From Pseudomonadota bacterium (lineage in GTDB: Bacteria > Pseudomonadota > Gammaproteobacteria > Steroidobacterales > Steroidobacteraceae), in the NCBI GenBank assembly GCA_021817875.1, contig JAKAFQ010000132.1, forward strand, positions 1-9,318: 9,318 bases of DNA, written 5' to 3'. Numbering within the stretch: position 1 is the stretch's first letter; every line of letters starts with the position of its first letter. The position numbers were made by a program, and so were the translations under genes. Shown here in pieces: positions 1-6,801 of this stretch. The notes below the pieces were generated by a model that worked only from the letters and a program-made list of their open reading frames with translations, had not been told where the DNA came from and searched no databases.

Positions 1-232
1 CAGCCCCCCCTCTGTAGCCCACTCATGACATCGCTCCACACGCCCCCGTCTTCGAGGCCCGGGCGGCTGGCGAGCCTCCCGCCGTACTCCTCGGCCGTAC
101 GTCAACTCGATGTTTCCCTACTATGCGCGTGCGACCCCCCGCGGCATAGTCCGGCCGCTCAAACCGCAGGTGCCTGCAACCGGATTGACCTGATTCCGGC
201 ACATAGCTGTCACACACCTGTCCCGTTATGGT
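1..232. other. Left flank, no gene recognised
   Basis: I see no convincing coding region here. The open frames are short, and the plus-strand one runs on as antisense of gfa. The stretch lies downstream of gfa on the minus strand. It has an imperfect CCGGA/TCCGG dyad near 180-199 but no T-tract that would make a terminator. Positions 209-222 match 12 of 14 bases of a site upstream of the sigma-54 promoter at 4303-4316 (see findings). The neighbouring gene on the left is outside the window. Confidence 0.5.
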
Positions 233-805
233 TCACGCCGACAGCACGCCCTTCTGCCGGGCCGCATGCGTGGCGATCAGATCCATCAGCGCCGGCGACA
301 GGCAGTCATAGGGCTCGAGCCCGAGCTCCTTCAGCCGCGCGCGCACCTCGCCCATCCTCGCCGGCGGAAATCCCGACTCGATGATCGAGGACACGAAGGC
401 GGCGAACTCCGGGGCGGCCCAGCCGGACTGCCCGAACAGCTCCGGGTGCACGAAGTCGAAGCCGTAGAAGGGATGCGCCTTGTTCTCGATGCGCCCGTAC
501 ATGTGCACGCCGCAGCCGCTGCAGGCGTAGCGCTGAATGGGGGCGCTCGCGTCCACGATCTTCAGCTTCTGCTCGTTGGCGCTCACCTTGAGCTTGTCCC
601 GCGGGATCACCGCCACCAGCGAGAACAGCGCCCCCGAGGGCTTCCAGCACTTGGTGCAGCCGCAGACGTGATCGAAGGCGACGTTGCCGCCGAGGCTCAC
701 CGTCACCGGCTGCGAGACACACTTGCAGCTGAGCGTGCCGCCGGCGAACGTGGCGCTGCCCGGCTTGATGCCGTGATCGACCAACGGATGAATCGAGATA
801 GCCAT
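233..805 (-). CDS. gfa: S-(hydroxymethyl)glutathione synthase (glutathione-dependent formaldehyde-activating enzyme, Gfa)
   Basis: This 190-residue cytoplasmic protein is of the Gfa/CENP-V-like zinc family, which promotes addition of formaldehyde to glutathione to give S-hydroxymethylglutathione, the substrate of FrmA. Visible zinc-binding cysteines are C27 and C29 (CKC), C48, C50 and C53 (CGCTKC), and C95 and C98 (CSGC). The conserved [14 protein letters not shown] stretch (about 111-124) and a length close to the roughly 190 residues of known Gfa proteins support the call. The ATG at 805 is preceded by AGAGGAAATACC, which gives a well-spaced ribosome site. It lies only 29 bases downstream of the frmA stop codon, so the two genes are almost certainly one operon. 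Published work disputes whether Gfa is a true enzyme or a glutathione carrier, so the family is surer than the catalytic role. Confidence 0.93.
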   Translation of the reverse strand: MAISIHPLVDHGIKPGSATFAGGTLSCKCVSQPVTVSLGGNVAFDHVCGCTKCWKPSGALFSLVAVIPRDKLKVSANEQKLKIVDASAPIQRYACSGCGVHMYGRIENKAHPFYGFDFVHPELFGQSGWAAPEFAAFVSSIIESGFPPARMGEVRARLKELGLEPYDCLSPALMDLIATHAARQKGVLSA

Positions 806-834
806 GGTATTTCCTCTGTGGTAGCCGCGGGCAT

Positions 835-1944
835 TCAGAACGTCACCACCGAGCGGATCGACTCCCCCCGGTGCATCAGATCGAACGCGTCATTGATCTT
901 CTCGATGGGCATCACGTGCGTGATGAGCTCATCGATCCTGATTTTCCCGTCCATGTACCAGTCGACGATCTTCGGCACGTCGGTGCGTCCGCGCGCCCCG
1001 CCGAAGGCGGTGCCCTTCCAGACCCGGCCGGTCACCAGCTGGAACGGGCGGGTCTTGATCTCCTGGCCGGCGCCGGCCACCCCGATGATCACCGACACGC
1101 CCCAGCCGCGATGACAGCACTCGAGCGCCTGGCGCATCAGATCGACGTTGCCGACGCACTCGAAGCTGTAGTCGGCGCCGCCGTCGGTGAGCGCGACCAG
1201 GTGCTGCACCAGGTCGCCGCCGACTTCCCTGGGGTTGACGAAGTGGGTCATGCCGAAGCTCTCGGCGAGCGCCTTGCGGCGCGGATTGAGGTCGACGCCG
1301 ATGATCATGTTGGCGCCGACCAGGCGCGCGCCCTGGATGACATTGAGGCCGATGCCACCGAGGCCGAACACCACGACGTTGGCGCCCGGCTCGACCTTCG
1401 CCGTGTTGATCACCGCGCCCACCCCGGTGGTGACGCCGCAGCCGATGTAGCAGACCTTCTCGAAGGGGGCATCCGCGCGGATCTTCGCCACCGCGATCTC
1501 CGGCAGCACCGTGTACTGGGAGAACGTCGAGCAGCCCATGTAGTGATGCACCATCTGCCCGCCGATGGAGAAACGGCTGGTGCCGTCGGGCATCACGCCC
1601 TTGCCCTGGGTGGTGCGGATCGCGGTGCACAGGTTGGTCTTGCGCGACAGGCAGGATTTGCACTGGCGGCACTCGGGCGTGTAGAGCGGAATCACGTGAT
1701 CGCCCTTTTTCACCGAGCTCACCCCCGGTCCGACATCGACCACGATGCCGGCGCCCTCGTGACCGAAGATCACCGGGAACAGCCCCTCGGGATCGGCTCC
1801 CGAGCGGGTGAACTCATCGGTGTGGCAGACGCCGCTCGCTTTGATCTCGACCAGCACCTCGCCGGCTCTGGGGCCGTCGAGGTCGAGCGTCACGACTTCA
1901 AGGGGCTTGCCGGCCGCATAGGCGATTGCTGCTTTGGTTTTCAT
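835..1944 (-). CDS. frmA: S-(hydroxymethyl)glutathione dehydrogenase (class III alcohol dehydrogenase, FrmA/AdhC)
   Basis: This 369-residue zinc-dependent, NAD-linked dehydrogenase oxidises S-hydroxymethylglutathione to S-formylglutathione, the core step of glutathione-dependent formaldehyde removal; class III enzymes also reduce S-nitrosoglutathione. Catalytic zinc ligands are C40 (GVCHTD), H62 (GHEGAG) and C169 (YIGCGVTTG). The structural zinc set is C92, C95, C98 and C106, and the NAD fold shows GLGGIG at 194-199 followed by GVDLN. Length matches the family. The frame stays open upstream to 2040, but ATG 1944 gives the standard [13 protein letters not shown] start; the ribosome site there is weak. 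It is first in an operon with gfa and is divergent from the regulator at 2184. No S-formylglutathione hydrolase (frmB/fghA) gene and no frmR are in the window. The family call is very secure. Confidence 0.96.
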   Translation of the reverse strand: MKTKAAIAYAAGKPLEVVTLDLDGPRAGEVLVEIKASGVCHTDEFTRSGADPEGLFPVIFGHEGAGIVVDVGPGVSSVKKGDHVIPLYTPECRQCKSCLSRKTNLCTAIRTTQGKGVMPDGTSRFSIGGQMVHHYMGCSTFSQYTVLPEIAVAKIRADAPFEKVCYIGCGVTTGVGAVINTAKVEPGANVVVFGLGGIGLNVIQGARLVGANMIIGVDLNPRRKALAESFGMTHFVNPREVGGDLVQHLVALTDGGADYSFECVGNVDLMRQALECCHRGWGVSVIIGVAGAGQEIKTRPFQLVTGRVWKGTAFGGARGRTDVPKIVDWYMDGKIRIDELITHVMPIEKINDAFDLMHRGESIRSVVTF

Positions 1945-2183
1945 GGATGATCTCGGAGTAATTTCGCGTGAATCCGGCCGGGAGATCCGTTGCCGGTCCG
2001 CGGAGTCTACCCGCGGGCGGATCGAGGTCACGCGGCGCACGCGGCGCCGGCGCCGGGGCTACCGCACTGCTCGGATTTGGAACACCCCCGCCGGCTGCTG
2101 CGCCGGAATCGATGCCGGCGGCGGCCTGAGGCGATCGGTGGCATCATAGGGAGCTATTGGCGGGCGGAAGGGGGGATACGCTC
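1945..2183. promoter_or_regulatory. Divergent control region between frmA-gfa and the regulator
   Basis: These 239 bases separate two divergent genes, so promoters in both directions are expected. A plausible minus-strand sigma-70-type promoter is GTGACC (2031-2026), 16 bases, TAGACT (2009-2004), each box matching consensus at 4 of 6 positions. The TAGACT box sits between two CCGCGG copies (1998-2003 and 2011-2016). GGCGCCGGCGCC at 2043-2054 is a perfect 12-base palindrome. On the plus strand AAGGGGGG at 2168-2175 is the ribosome site of the regulator, 8 bases before its ATG. I found no good plus-strand promoter and no sigma-54 site facing frmA. Confidence 0.4.
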
Positions 2184-4115
2184 ATGCTTCAGGCGCTTGA
2201 CAGCCATGTCCGGCACATCCGCGACGTGCTGCAGGGCACGGTGCGTGACGAGGGATCCGGCCCACCGGAGTACATCCGCCGCTCCTGGGTGCGCTGCCTG
2301 GAGCAGTACCACCTCGATCCACAGTCGCAGCGCGAGCCGTACGTGCTCGCCCGGCAGGAGCGGCTCGCCCGCAAGGAGAACAACCAGGCGCTGATGGCGC
2401 TCGCCGACGCCGAGATGGCGCACCTGTACCACCAGCTCGCCGGCTCGGGCCACTCCATCATCCTCACCGACCGCGACGGGGTGCTGCTCGATTACTACGG
2501 GGACCTGAGTTTTCGCAACGCGGCGTTCCGCACCGGGCTGGTGCTCGGGGCGATGTGGGACGAGGAGCACGGCGGCACCAATGGGATGGGCACCTGCCTG
2601 ATCGAGCGCACGCCGCTGATCGTGCACCGCGAGCAGCACTTTTTCTCGCGCAATACCGGGCTCACGTGCTGCGCGGCGCCGATCTTCGACCCTGACGGGC
2701 AGCTGATCGCGGTGCTCGACGCCTCCGGGGAGTCCGACCGGGCCCAGCAGCACACCCTGGTGCTGGTGAACATGTCGGCGCAGATGATCGAGAACCGGCT
2801 GTTTCTGCACCATTTCCGCGAGGCGTTCGTGGTGCGTTTCCACAGCCGCCCGGAACTGCTCGGCACCTGGGGCGAAGGGATCATCGCGCTCGATGCGGCC
2901 GGCACCATCGCCGCGCTCGATCGCAATGCGCTGTTTCAGCTCGGGCTGAAGAGCGCCGCGGAGCTGGTGGGCGCGCCGCTCGAGCGGGTCTTCACCATCT
3001 CGCTCGAGGCGCTGATCGCACGCAGCCAGCGCAAATCCTTCCACCCGCTGCCGCTGTACGATGCGCGCCACGGCGGGCGGGTGTTCGTCGTGGCGCAGGC
3101 CCCCCAGTCGAAGCGGGCCGGCAGGCCCCACCCGCCGGGCGATGAGTCGCCGCTCAGCGGCTCCGGCCACGGCCCACTCGAGGCGCTCGACCTGGGCGAC
3201 CCGGTGATCGCGCGCAACATCCAGGCGGTGCGGCGCACCCCGTCGCGGGAGATCCCGATCCTGCTGACGGGCGAGTCGGGCACCGGCAAGGAGTACTTCG
3301 CGCGCGCGCTGCACGCCTCGAGCGAGCGCGCGGAGAAACCCTTCGTGGCGGTGCACTGCGGCTCGCTCGCCGAGGCCGAGCTCGCCGAAGAGCTGTTCGG
3401 CCCGGCGCCCTCGCCGGGCGCGGCGCCGCCGGCCCAGGGCCGCATCCTGCAGGCGAACGGCGGCACGCTGTTCCTCGATGACGTCGAGGCGCTGCCCGCG
3501 GAGATCCAGGGCCGGCTGCTGCGCCTGATCGACGAGCGTGAGCTCGTGCGGCCGGGCGAGTCGCCGACACGGGTCGACGTGCGCCTGGTGAGCGCCACGC
3601 GCGGGGAGCTGCAGCAGAAAGTGCAGGCCGGCGCGTTCCGCGAGGACCTTTTCTATCGGCTGCAGGGCCTGGCGCTCAGCCTGCCGCCGCTGCGCGAGCG
3701 CAAGGACAAGGCGGCCCTCATCCGCCAGGTGTTCGCCCAGGAAAGCGCGGCCACCCCCTCGGTGAGCATCGGCGAGGACCTCGTCGATGCGCTCAAGGCC
3801 TACGGCTGGCCGGGCAATATCCGCCAGTTGCGCAACATGCTGCGCGCCATGATCGCCATGCGCGCGAGCGACCAGCTCGATGCCGGCAGCCTGCCGGCGG
3901 ACTACGGCGCGGGTGAGCCGGATTCCGAGATGGAATTGCCGCAGGAGGCGCTCGGACTCAACCCGCTGGAGAAAGCCGAGCGCAGCGCCCTGCTGCACGA
4001 GATCGAGCTGCACCGCGGCAACATCAGCCGCGTCGCCCGTCAGCTCGGCATCGGACGCAACACGCTGTACCGCAAGTTGCGCCGTCTGAGCATCACGCTC
4101 GCCACGCGGCACTGA
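2184..4115 (+). CDS. AcoR-type sigma-54-dependent transcriptional regulator (GAF-PAS-AAA+-Fis) with altered GAFTGA loop
   Basis: This 643-residue enhancer-binding protein has the layout of acetoin-catabolism regulator AcoR and related alcohol-metabolism activators. A GAF sensor spans about 85-205 (EEHGGTNGMGTCL is typical), followed by a PAS-like segment about 226-290. The AAA+ domain spans about 335-560: Walker A GESGTGKE 363-370, Walker B GGTLFLDD 426-433, arginine region FREDLFYRL 485-493 and GWPGNIRQL 541-549. A Fis-type helix-turn-helix lies at about 611-634. Two departures stand out. The GAFTGA loop that contacts sigma-54 reads GAAPPA (412-417), and Walker B ends Asp-Asp where Asp-Glu is usual. 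ATG 2184 is chosen over an in-frame TTG at 2157 because AAGGGGGG sits 8 bases before it. Its ligand is unknown. Its position suggests control of the flanking porin, the formaldehyde genes, or both (inference). Confidence 0.9.
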   Translation: MLQALDSHVRHIRDVLQGTVRDEGSGPPEYIRRSWVRCLEQYHLDPQSQREPYVLARQERLARKENNQALMALADAEMAHLYHQLAGSGHSIILTDRDGVLLDYYGDLSFRNAAFRTGLVLGAMWDEEHGGTNGMGTCLIERTPLIVHREQHFFSRNTGLTCCAAPIFDPDGQLIAVLDASGESDRAQQHTLVLVNMSAQMIENRLFLHHFREAFVVRFHSRPELLGTWGEGIIALDAAGTIAALDRNALFQLGLKSAAELVGAPLERVFTISLEALIARSQRKSFHPLPLYDARHGGRVFVVAQAPQSKRAGRPHPPGDESPLSGSGHGPLEALDLGDPVIARNIQAVRRTPSREIPILLTGESGTGKEYFARALHASSERAEKPFVAVHCGSLAEAELAEELFGPAPSPGAAPPAQGRILQANGGTLFLDDVEALPAEIQGRLLRLIDERELVRPGESPTRVDVRLVSATRGELQQKVQAGAFREDLFYRLQGLALSLPPLRERKDKAALIRQVFAQESAATPSVSIGEDLVDALKAYGWPGNIRQLRNMLRAMIAMRASDQLDAGSLPADYGAGEPDSEMELPQEALGLNPLEKAERSALLHEIELHRGNISRVARQLGIGRNTLYRKLRRLSITLATRH

Positions 4116-4121
4116 CGCGCC

Positions 4122-4146
4122 GCCGGGCGCCCCGCAGGGCGCCGGC
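4122..4146 (+). terminator. GC-rich hairpin just after the regulator gene
   Basis: GCCGGGCGCCC (4122-4132) can pair with GGGCGCCGGC (4137-4146), giving ten pairs with one bulged G around a 4-base loop. It starts 7 bases after the regulator stop codon. There is no run of T after it, so it is not a standard intrinsic terminator. It may stabilise the 3' end of the message or simply reflect the very GC-rich sequence. Confidence 0.3.
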
Positions 4147-4540
4147 GCTGTCCCACGCTTCAACACGGGTACGGCACCGCCGCCACGCGCGCTGGAGCCG
4201 CGCGGCCCCGCACTCTCTGCGCACGGCCCCCGCCGCGGCAGCCGTTGCGGCGGCGACACGCCGCTGCGCGGCCCCCCCCGTTGTATCGCGCTGGCAGAAA
4301 ACGACACACCCCTGTCACCCATCCGGCACAACTTGCGCGATTCCCGTCGGATCCTTCGACTCACCACCTCGTTCACCTCTGAATACCGGCAAGCTATCGA
4401 CGTGCCGGGCCTGCCCGCGTGCGGTCGCGCCGTCAGCCGCGATCTGACACGGTGGCTGCGCCGCTGCTCGCCGGGACGGCACGCGAATGGACTGACGTCG
4501 GTTCGTGTCCCGGGCGCAACAACGCCGCATGCCGGAATGG

Positions 4541-4556
4541 TGGCACGGCATTTGCC
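4541..4556 (+). promoter_or_regulatory. Sigma-54 (-24/-12) promoter of the porin-like gene
   Basis: TGGCACGGCATTTGCC matches the sigma-54 consensus TGGCACG-N4-TTGC at every defined position. The invariant GG (4542-4543) and GC (4554-4555) are exactly 10 bases apart. Transcription would begin near 4567. That leaves a leader of about 30 bases, with AAGGGGG (4582-4588) placed 8 bases before ATG 4597. Strand, distance to the gene and proximity to a sigma-54-type regulator all agree. This is the best regulatory call in the window. Confidence 0.87.
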
Positions 4557-4596
4557 GCGACCCGCCCTTCAAGTGAACAACAAGGGGGTTATTTCA

Positions 4597-5976
4597 ATGA
4601 GACTGCACCGCTTCTCTCCAGGCAGCCTGAGCGGCGCTCTGGCCGGTCTTGTGATCCTGGGCCTGACCATCGTTGCCGGCATCCCGCCCGCCCAGGCGAT
4701 CAGCGTCAAGGCCGGCAAGTGGACCCTGAGCTTCGATGGCAACGTCAATGCGCATTACATCTTCTCGCACTGCCAATCGCTCTCCAACGCGCATGACATC
4801 ACCAACGTGGGCGGCGCCTGCGTGACCTCCACCACGGCGGGAGGCGGCTCTTCGTCCGTGTCGAACGGCCTGCTGCCGGCGGCGCTCACCATCGGCGGCT
4901 CGACCACCCAGGACGGTTATGACATCGGATTCACCTTCGGCCTGTATCCGGGCATCAGCACCAACGATGGCGGCAGCCCCAACATTCAGACCGGGGCTTG
5001 CACCTCGGGCACGGTGACCCCGAACGGCGGCGTCGCTCTCTCCTGCTCGGAGTTTCTCCATACCGCCCTCGGCACCGCCGGCCTGGACATCCGCCAGGTG
5101 TTCCTCACGGTGGGCAACAAGACCATGGGCACCATCATGGCCGGCAGGAACATCGGCCTGTTCCAGTCGGATGCCATCCTCAACGACATGACCCTGCTCG
5201 GCGTCGGAGCCGGAAACGGCGATTACGCCGCGCCGGCCAACACCTCGCTCGGCTCGATCGGCCTCGGCTACATCTACACCGACTGGCTGTCACAGATCGA
5301 CTACACCACTCCGAACCTGTCCGGGACCAAGATCACCGTCGGCATCTTCGACCCGCTCAACACCCTGGGGCAGATTCCGGTCAATCACTCGACTCCGGGC
5401 TTTCAGGCGAAAGTCGCCTACAAGGCGGGCCCGCTGTACCTGTCGGCGAGCGGCATGTATCAGCGGCAGGCGATGTCCTGCGCCGACCCGGCGCTGAACG
5501 CGAACGCCTGCGCCTTCGGGTCCTCCGAGCTCAAGTACAGCAGCAGCGGCATCGACATCGGCGGCATGTACACCATGGGGCCGTTCCAGGCGATGGGCTG
5601 GTATTACCGCGCCAAGGGCATCGGCACCACCGGGCTGTTCGTGCTGTCGAACGACCTCATGGGCATGCCGCGCACCTCCGAGGGCTTCATCGCGCAGCTG
5701 ACCTACACGGTCGGCAAGACGAAGTTCGGGGTGAACTACGGCCAGAGCAAGCTCGACCCCACGGCCAACGACCTCGCGACCCCGACGACGTTGCTGGCCG
5801 GCACCGCCATGCCGACCCTGGTGAGAAAGAACGACAAGTGGACCGCGGGCGTCTATCACCACCTGACGCATGACCTGATGCTGGTCGGGGAATTCAGCCG
5901 GCTGCGTTCGTTCAACGACATGGGGCAGGAGAATGCCAGCTGGAACATCAACGCCGGCCTGTTCCTGAGCTTCTGA
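4597..5976 (+). CDS. Outer-membrane porin-like beta-barrel protein
   Basis: This 459-residue precursor has a Sec signal peptide (about 1-34, basic start, hydrophobic core, ending AQA before ISVKAGKW). The mature part alternates short amphipathic strands with Gly/Ser/Asn-rich loops and ends in LFLSF, the terminal-Phe pattern recognised by the Bam machinery. The segment 166-203 (RQVFLTVG, then GTIMAGRNIGLF) resembles the Gram-negative porin family, where a conserved barrel strand carries a GR pair. It probably admits a small substrate across the outer membrane; the substrate is unknown. Six cysteines fall as three close pairs (59/75, 135/150, 294/305) in likely external loops, unusual for a porin. 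ATG 4597 is supported by AAGGGGG 8 bases upstream and by the signal peptide starting there. It is transcribed alone, from a sigma-54 promoter to a strong terminator. Confidence 0.8.
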   Translation: MRLHRFSPGSLSGALAGLVILGLTIVAGIPPAQAISVKAGKWTLSFDGNVNAHYIFSHCQSLSNAHDITNVGGACVTSTTAGGGSSSVSNGLLPAALTIGGSTTQDGYDIGFTFGLYPGISTNDGGSPNIQTGACTSGTVTPNGGVALSCSEFLHTALGTAGLDIRQVFLTVGNKTMGTIMAGRNIGLFQSDAILNDMTLLGVGAGNGDYAAPANTSLGSIGLGYIYTDWLSQIDYTTPNLSGTKITVGIFDPLNTLGQIPVNHSTPGFQAKVAYKAGPLYLSASGMYQRQAMSCADPALNANACAFGSSELKYSSSGIDIGGMYTMGPFQAMGWYYRAKGIGTTGLFVLSNDLMGMPRTSEGFIAQLTYTVGKTKFGVNYGQSKLDPTANDLATPTTLLAGTAMPTLVRKNDKWTAGVYHHLTHDLMLVGEFSRLRSFNDMGQENASWNINAGLFLSF

Positions 5977-5993
5977 CACGGTCCGGCGTCTGC

Positions 5994-6035
5994 AGTGCCG
6001 GTGGCCCGCCCGCGGCGTCACCGGCACTTTTTTTT
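5994..6035 (+). terminator. Rho-independent terminator of the porin-like gene
   Basis: AGTGCCGGTG (5994-6003) and CACCGGCACT (6019-6028) form a perfect 10-base stem around a 15-base loop. The last T of the stem begins a run of eight Ts (6028-6035). It lies 17 bases after the porin stop codon, on the correct strand. It ends the plus-strand unit before the convergent minus-strand genes. Confidence 0.93.
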
Positions 6036-6222
6036 CACATGGTCGCTTACCGACCGGCAGCCGTCAGGGATGCCGCAGCCCATCTGGCCCAAACGATGGC
6101 ATCAGAATTTTCGTGAACGATTCATTTGGTGCCCGCGCTAGCGCAAGGTCCCCTTCCCTGTCCGGCGCGCACCACCATGGGCGCATCGGCCCGGGCGAAC
6201 GCCTTGCGGTCGTTTGGGTGTT

Positions 6223-6250
6223 GCCGGGCCCGACGGGCGCGCGGCCCGGC
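6223..6250 (-). terminator. Hairpin overlapping the cytochrome c stop codon
   Basis: GCCGGGCC (6223-6230) and GGCCCGGC (6243-6250) are a perfect 8-base inverted repeat with a 12-base loop. On the minus strand the stem begins at the last base of the cytochrome c stop codon. No T-run follows, so termination is possible but unproven. The rest of 6036-6222, between the two converging transcription units, shows no gene I can support. Confidence 0.4.
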
Positions 6251-6708
6251 TACTTTCCGGCCGGCTTCGACTTGCCGGCCAGGGAATGCACGTAGGCGAC
6301 CAACTCCCAGATCTTGTGCTTGGAAAACGACCACTTCCAGGGCGGCATCGACTGGCCACCCACGACCCGACCATTGGAAATGGTCAGGTACAGATACGTC
6401 AAGGTAAGACCCTTGCGCCCCTTGAGGCGCGGCCCCCGGCCGCCGGTTCCCTCGAACCCGTGACAGTAGGCGCAGGTCGACGCGAACGTCCGTTCACCAG
6501 CGGCGATCACCTTGGGATCGTGGATGTTGACCAACGGTTTGAAGTGTTCGCTCAGAAACGCCGGTGTGGTGCCGTTTCCGGTCTGCCCCTCGACCGACCC
6601 CAGGGCGAAGCGGCCAAGCAAGCCGAGCCCCACCAGGCACGCGACTCCGGCGCCCACCAGCACCATCCGCGAGCGCGCACCCGAATTCGAGACATGACTA
6701 CGGTCCAA
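6250..6708 (-). CDS. Membrane-anchored mono-haem cytochrome c, probable electron acceptor of the PQQ dehydrogenase
   Basis: With the start chosen here this is a 152-residue class I cytochrome c. The haem site is CAYCH (C79, C82, H83) and the likely sixth ligand is M121 in GQSMPPW, the usual spacing for a small cytochrome c. A hydrophobic stretch at about 15-37 without a clear cleavage site suggests an N-terminal anchor, leaving the haem domain in the periplasm. The TTG at 6708 is preferred because GGGAGGA (6722-6716) sits 7 bases upstream. An in-frame ATG at 6666 lacks a good ribosome site but would keep the anchor. The more distant ATG at 6786 would put a 28-base palindrome inside the gene. 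It follows the PQQ dehydrogenase on the same strand after 93 bases, which fits a role in accepting electrons from it (inference). Confidence 0.85.
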   Translation of the reverse strand: MDRSHVSNSGARSRMVLVGAGVACLVGLGLLGRFALGSVEGQTGNGTTPAFLSEHFKPLVNIHDPKVIAAGERTFASTCAYCHGFEGTGGRGPRLKGRKGLTLTYLYLTISNGRVVGGQSMPPWKWSFSKHKIWELVAYVHSLAGKSKPAGK

Positions 6709-6749
6709 ACCCAAATCCTCCCACGAAATCCTCTCCGCCCAAAACGGAA

Positions 6750-6777
6750 CCCGGTCGGCGCCGCGGCGCCGACCGGG
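6750..6777 (-). repeat. 28-bp perfect palindrome between the PQQ dehydrogenase and cytochrome c genes
   Basis: The two 14-base halves, 6750-6763 and 6764-6777, are exact reverse complements; the left half begins CCCGGTCGGC. In minus-strand RNA this folds into a very stable hairpin starting 25 bases after the dehydrogenase stop codon. TTCCGTTTT follows immediately (6749-6741), a weak U-rich tail. It may be a leaky terminator or attenuator, or a 3' RNA-stabilising hairpin that sets more dehydrogenase than cytochrome. A DNA-binding site is the other reading. Confidence 0.75.
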
Positions 6778-6801
6778 ACTGCGCACTCGTTCAGCCTCTC
6801 A

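Larger units (their letters stand above)
4116..4596 (+). promoter_or_regulatory. Long GC-rich leader upstream of the porin-like gene
   Basis: These 481 bases contain no convincing gene. The porin frame stays open back to 4333, but that extension lacks a ribosome site and would push the signal peptide to residue 89. The region ends in a sigma-54 promoter (4541-4556). Upstream lie several GACAC or GTGTC copies: GACACG at 4255-4260, GACACA at 4303-4308, GACACG at 4446-4451 and CGTGTC at 4504-4509. The 4303-4316 copy forms a GACA-N6-TGTC dyad. A 7-base perfect inverted repeat (CCGCCGC 4230-4236, GCGGCGG 4247-4253) is also present. This spacing fits an enhancer region for a sigma-54 activator, but which repeat is the operator is a guess. 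Confidence 0.5.

Noticed and set aside
68..82. Sigma-54-like GG-N10-GC at the left edge, plus strand
   Set aside because: The -12 half reads CCGC rather than TTGC, and no gene begins downstream in that direction.
871..1950. 359-codon open frame on the plus strand opposite frmA
   Set aside because: It is antisense to an unmistakable class III alcohol dehydrogenase; the translation is His/Asp/Ala-rich without a domain.
1945..2040. N-terminal extension of frmA to 2040
   Set aside because: The extra 32 residues are Arg-rich and unlike the family. The start at 1944 gives the standard N-terminus and length.
2154..4376. 740-codon open frame on the minus strand opposite the regulator
   Set aside because: It is antisense to a gene with clear AAA+ and helix-turn-helix motifs. 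Its translation is rich in Arg, Ala, Gln and His with no domain, as expected of a GC-rich shadow frame.
4333..4596. N-terminal extension of the porin-like gene to 4333
   Set aside because: It crosses the sigma-54 promoter, has no ribosome site, and would bury the signal peptide after 88 residues.
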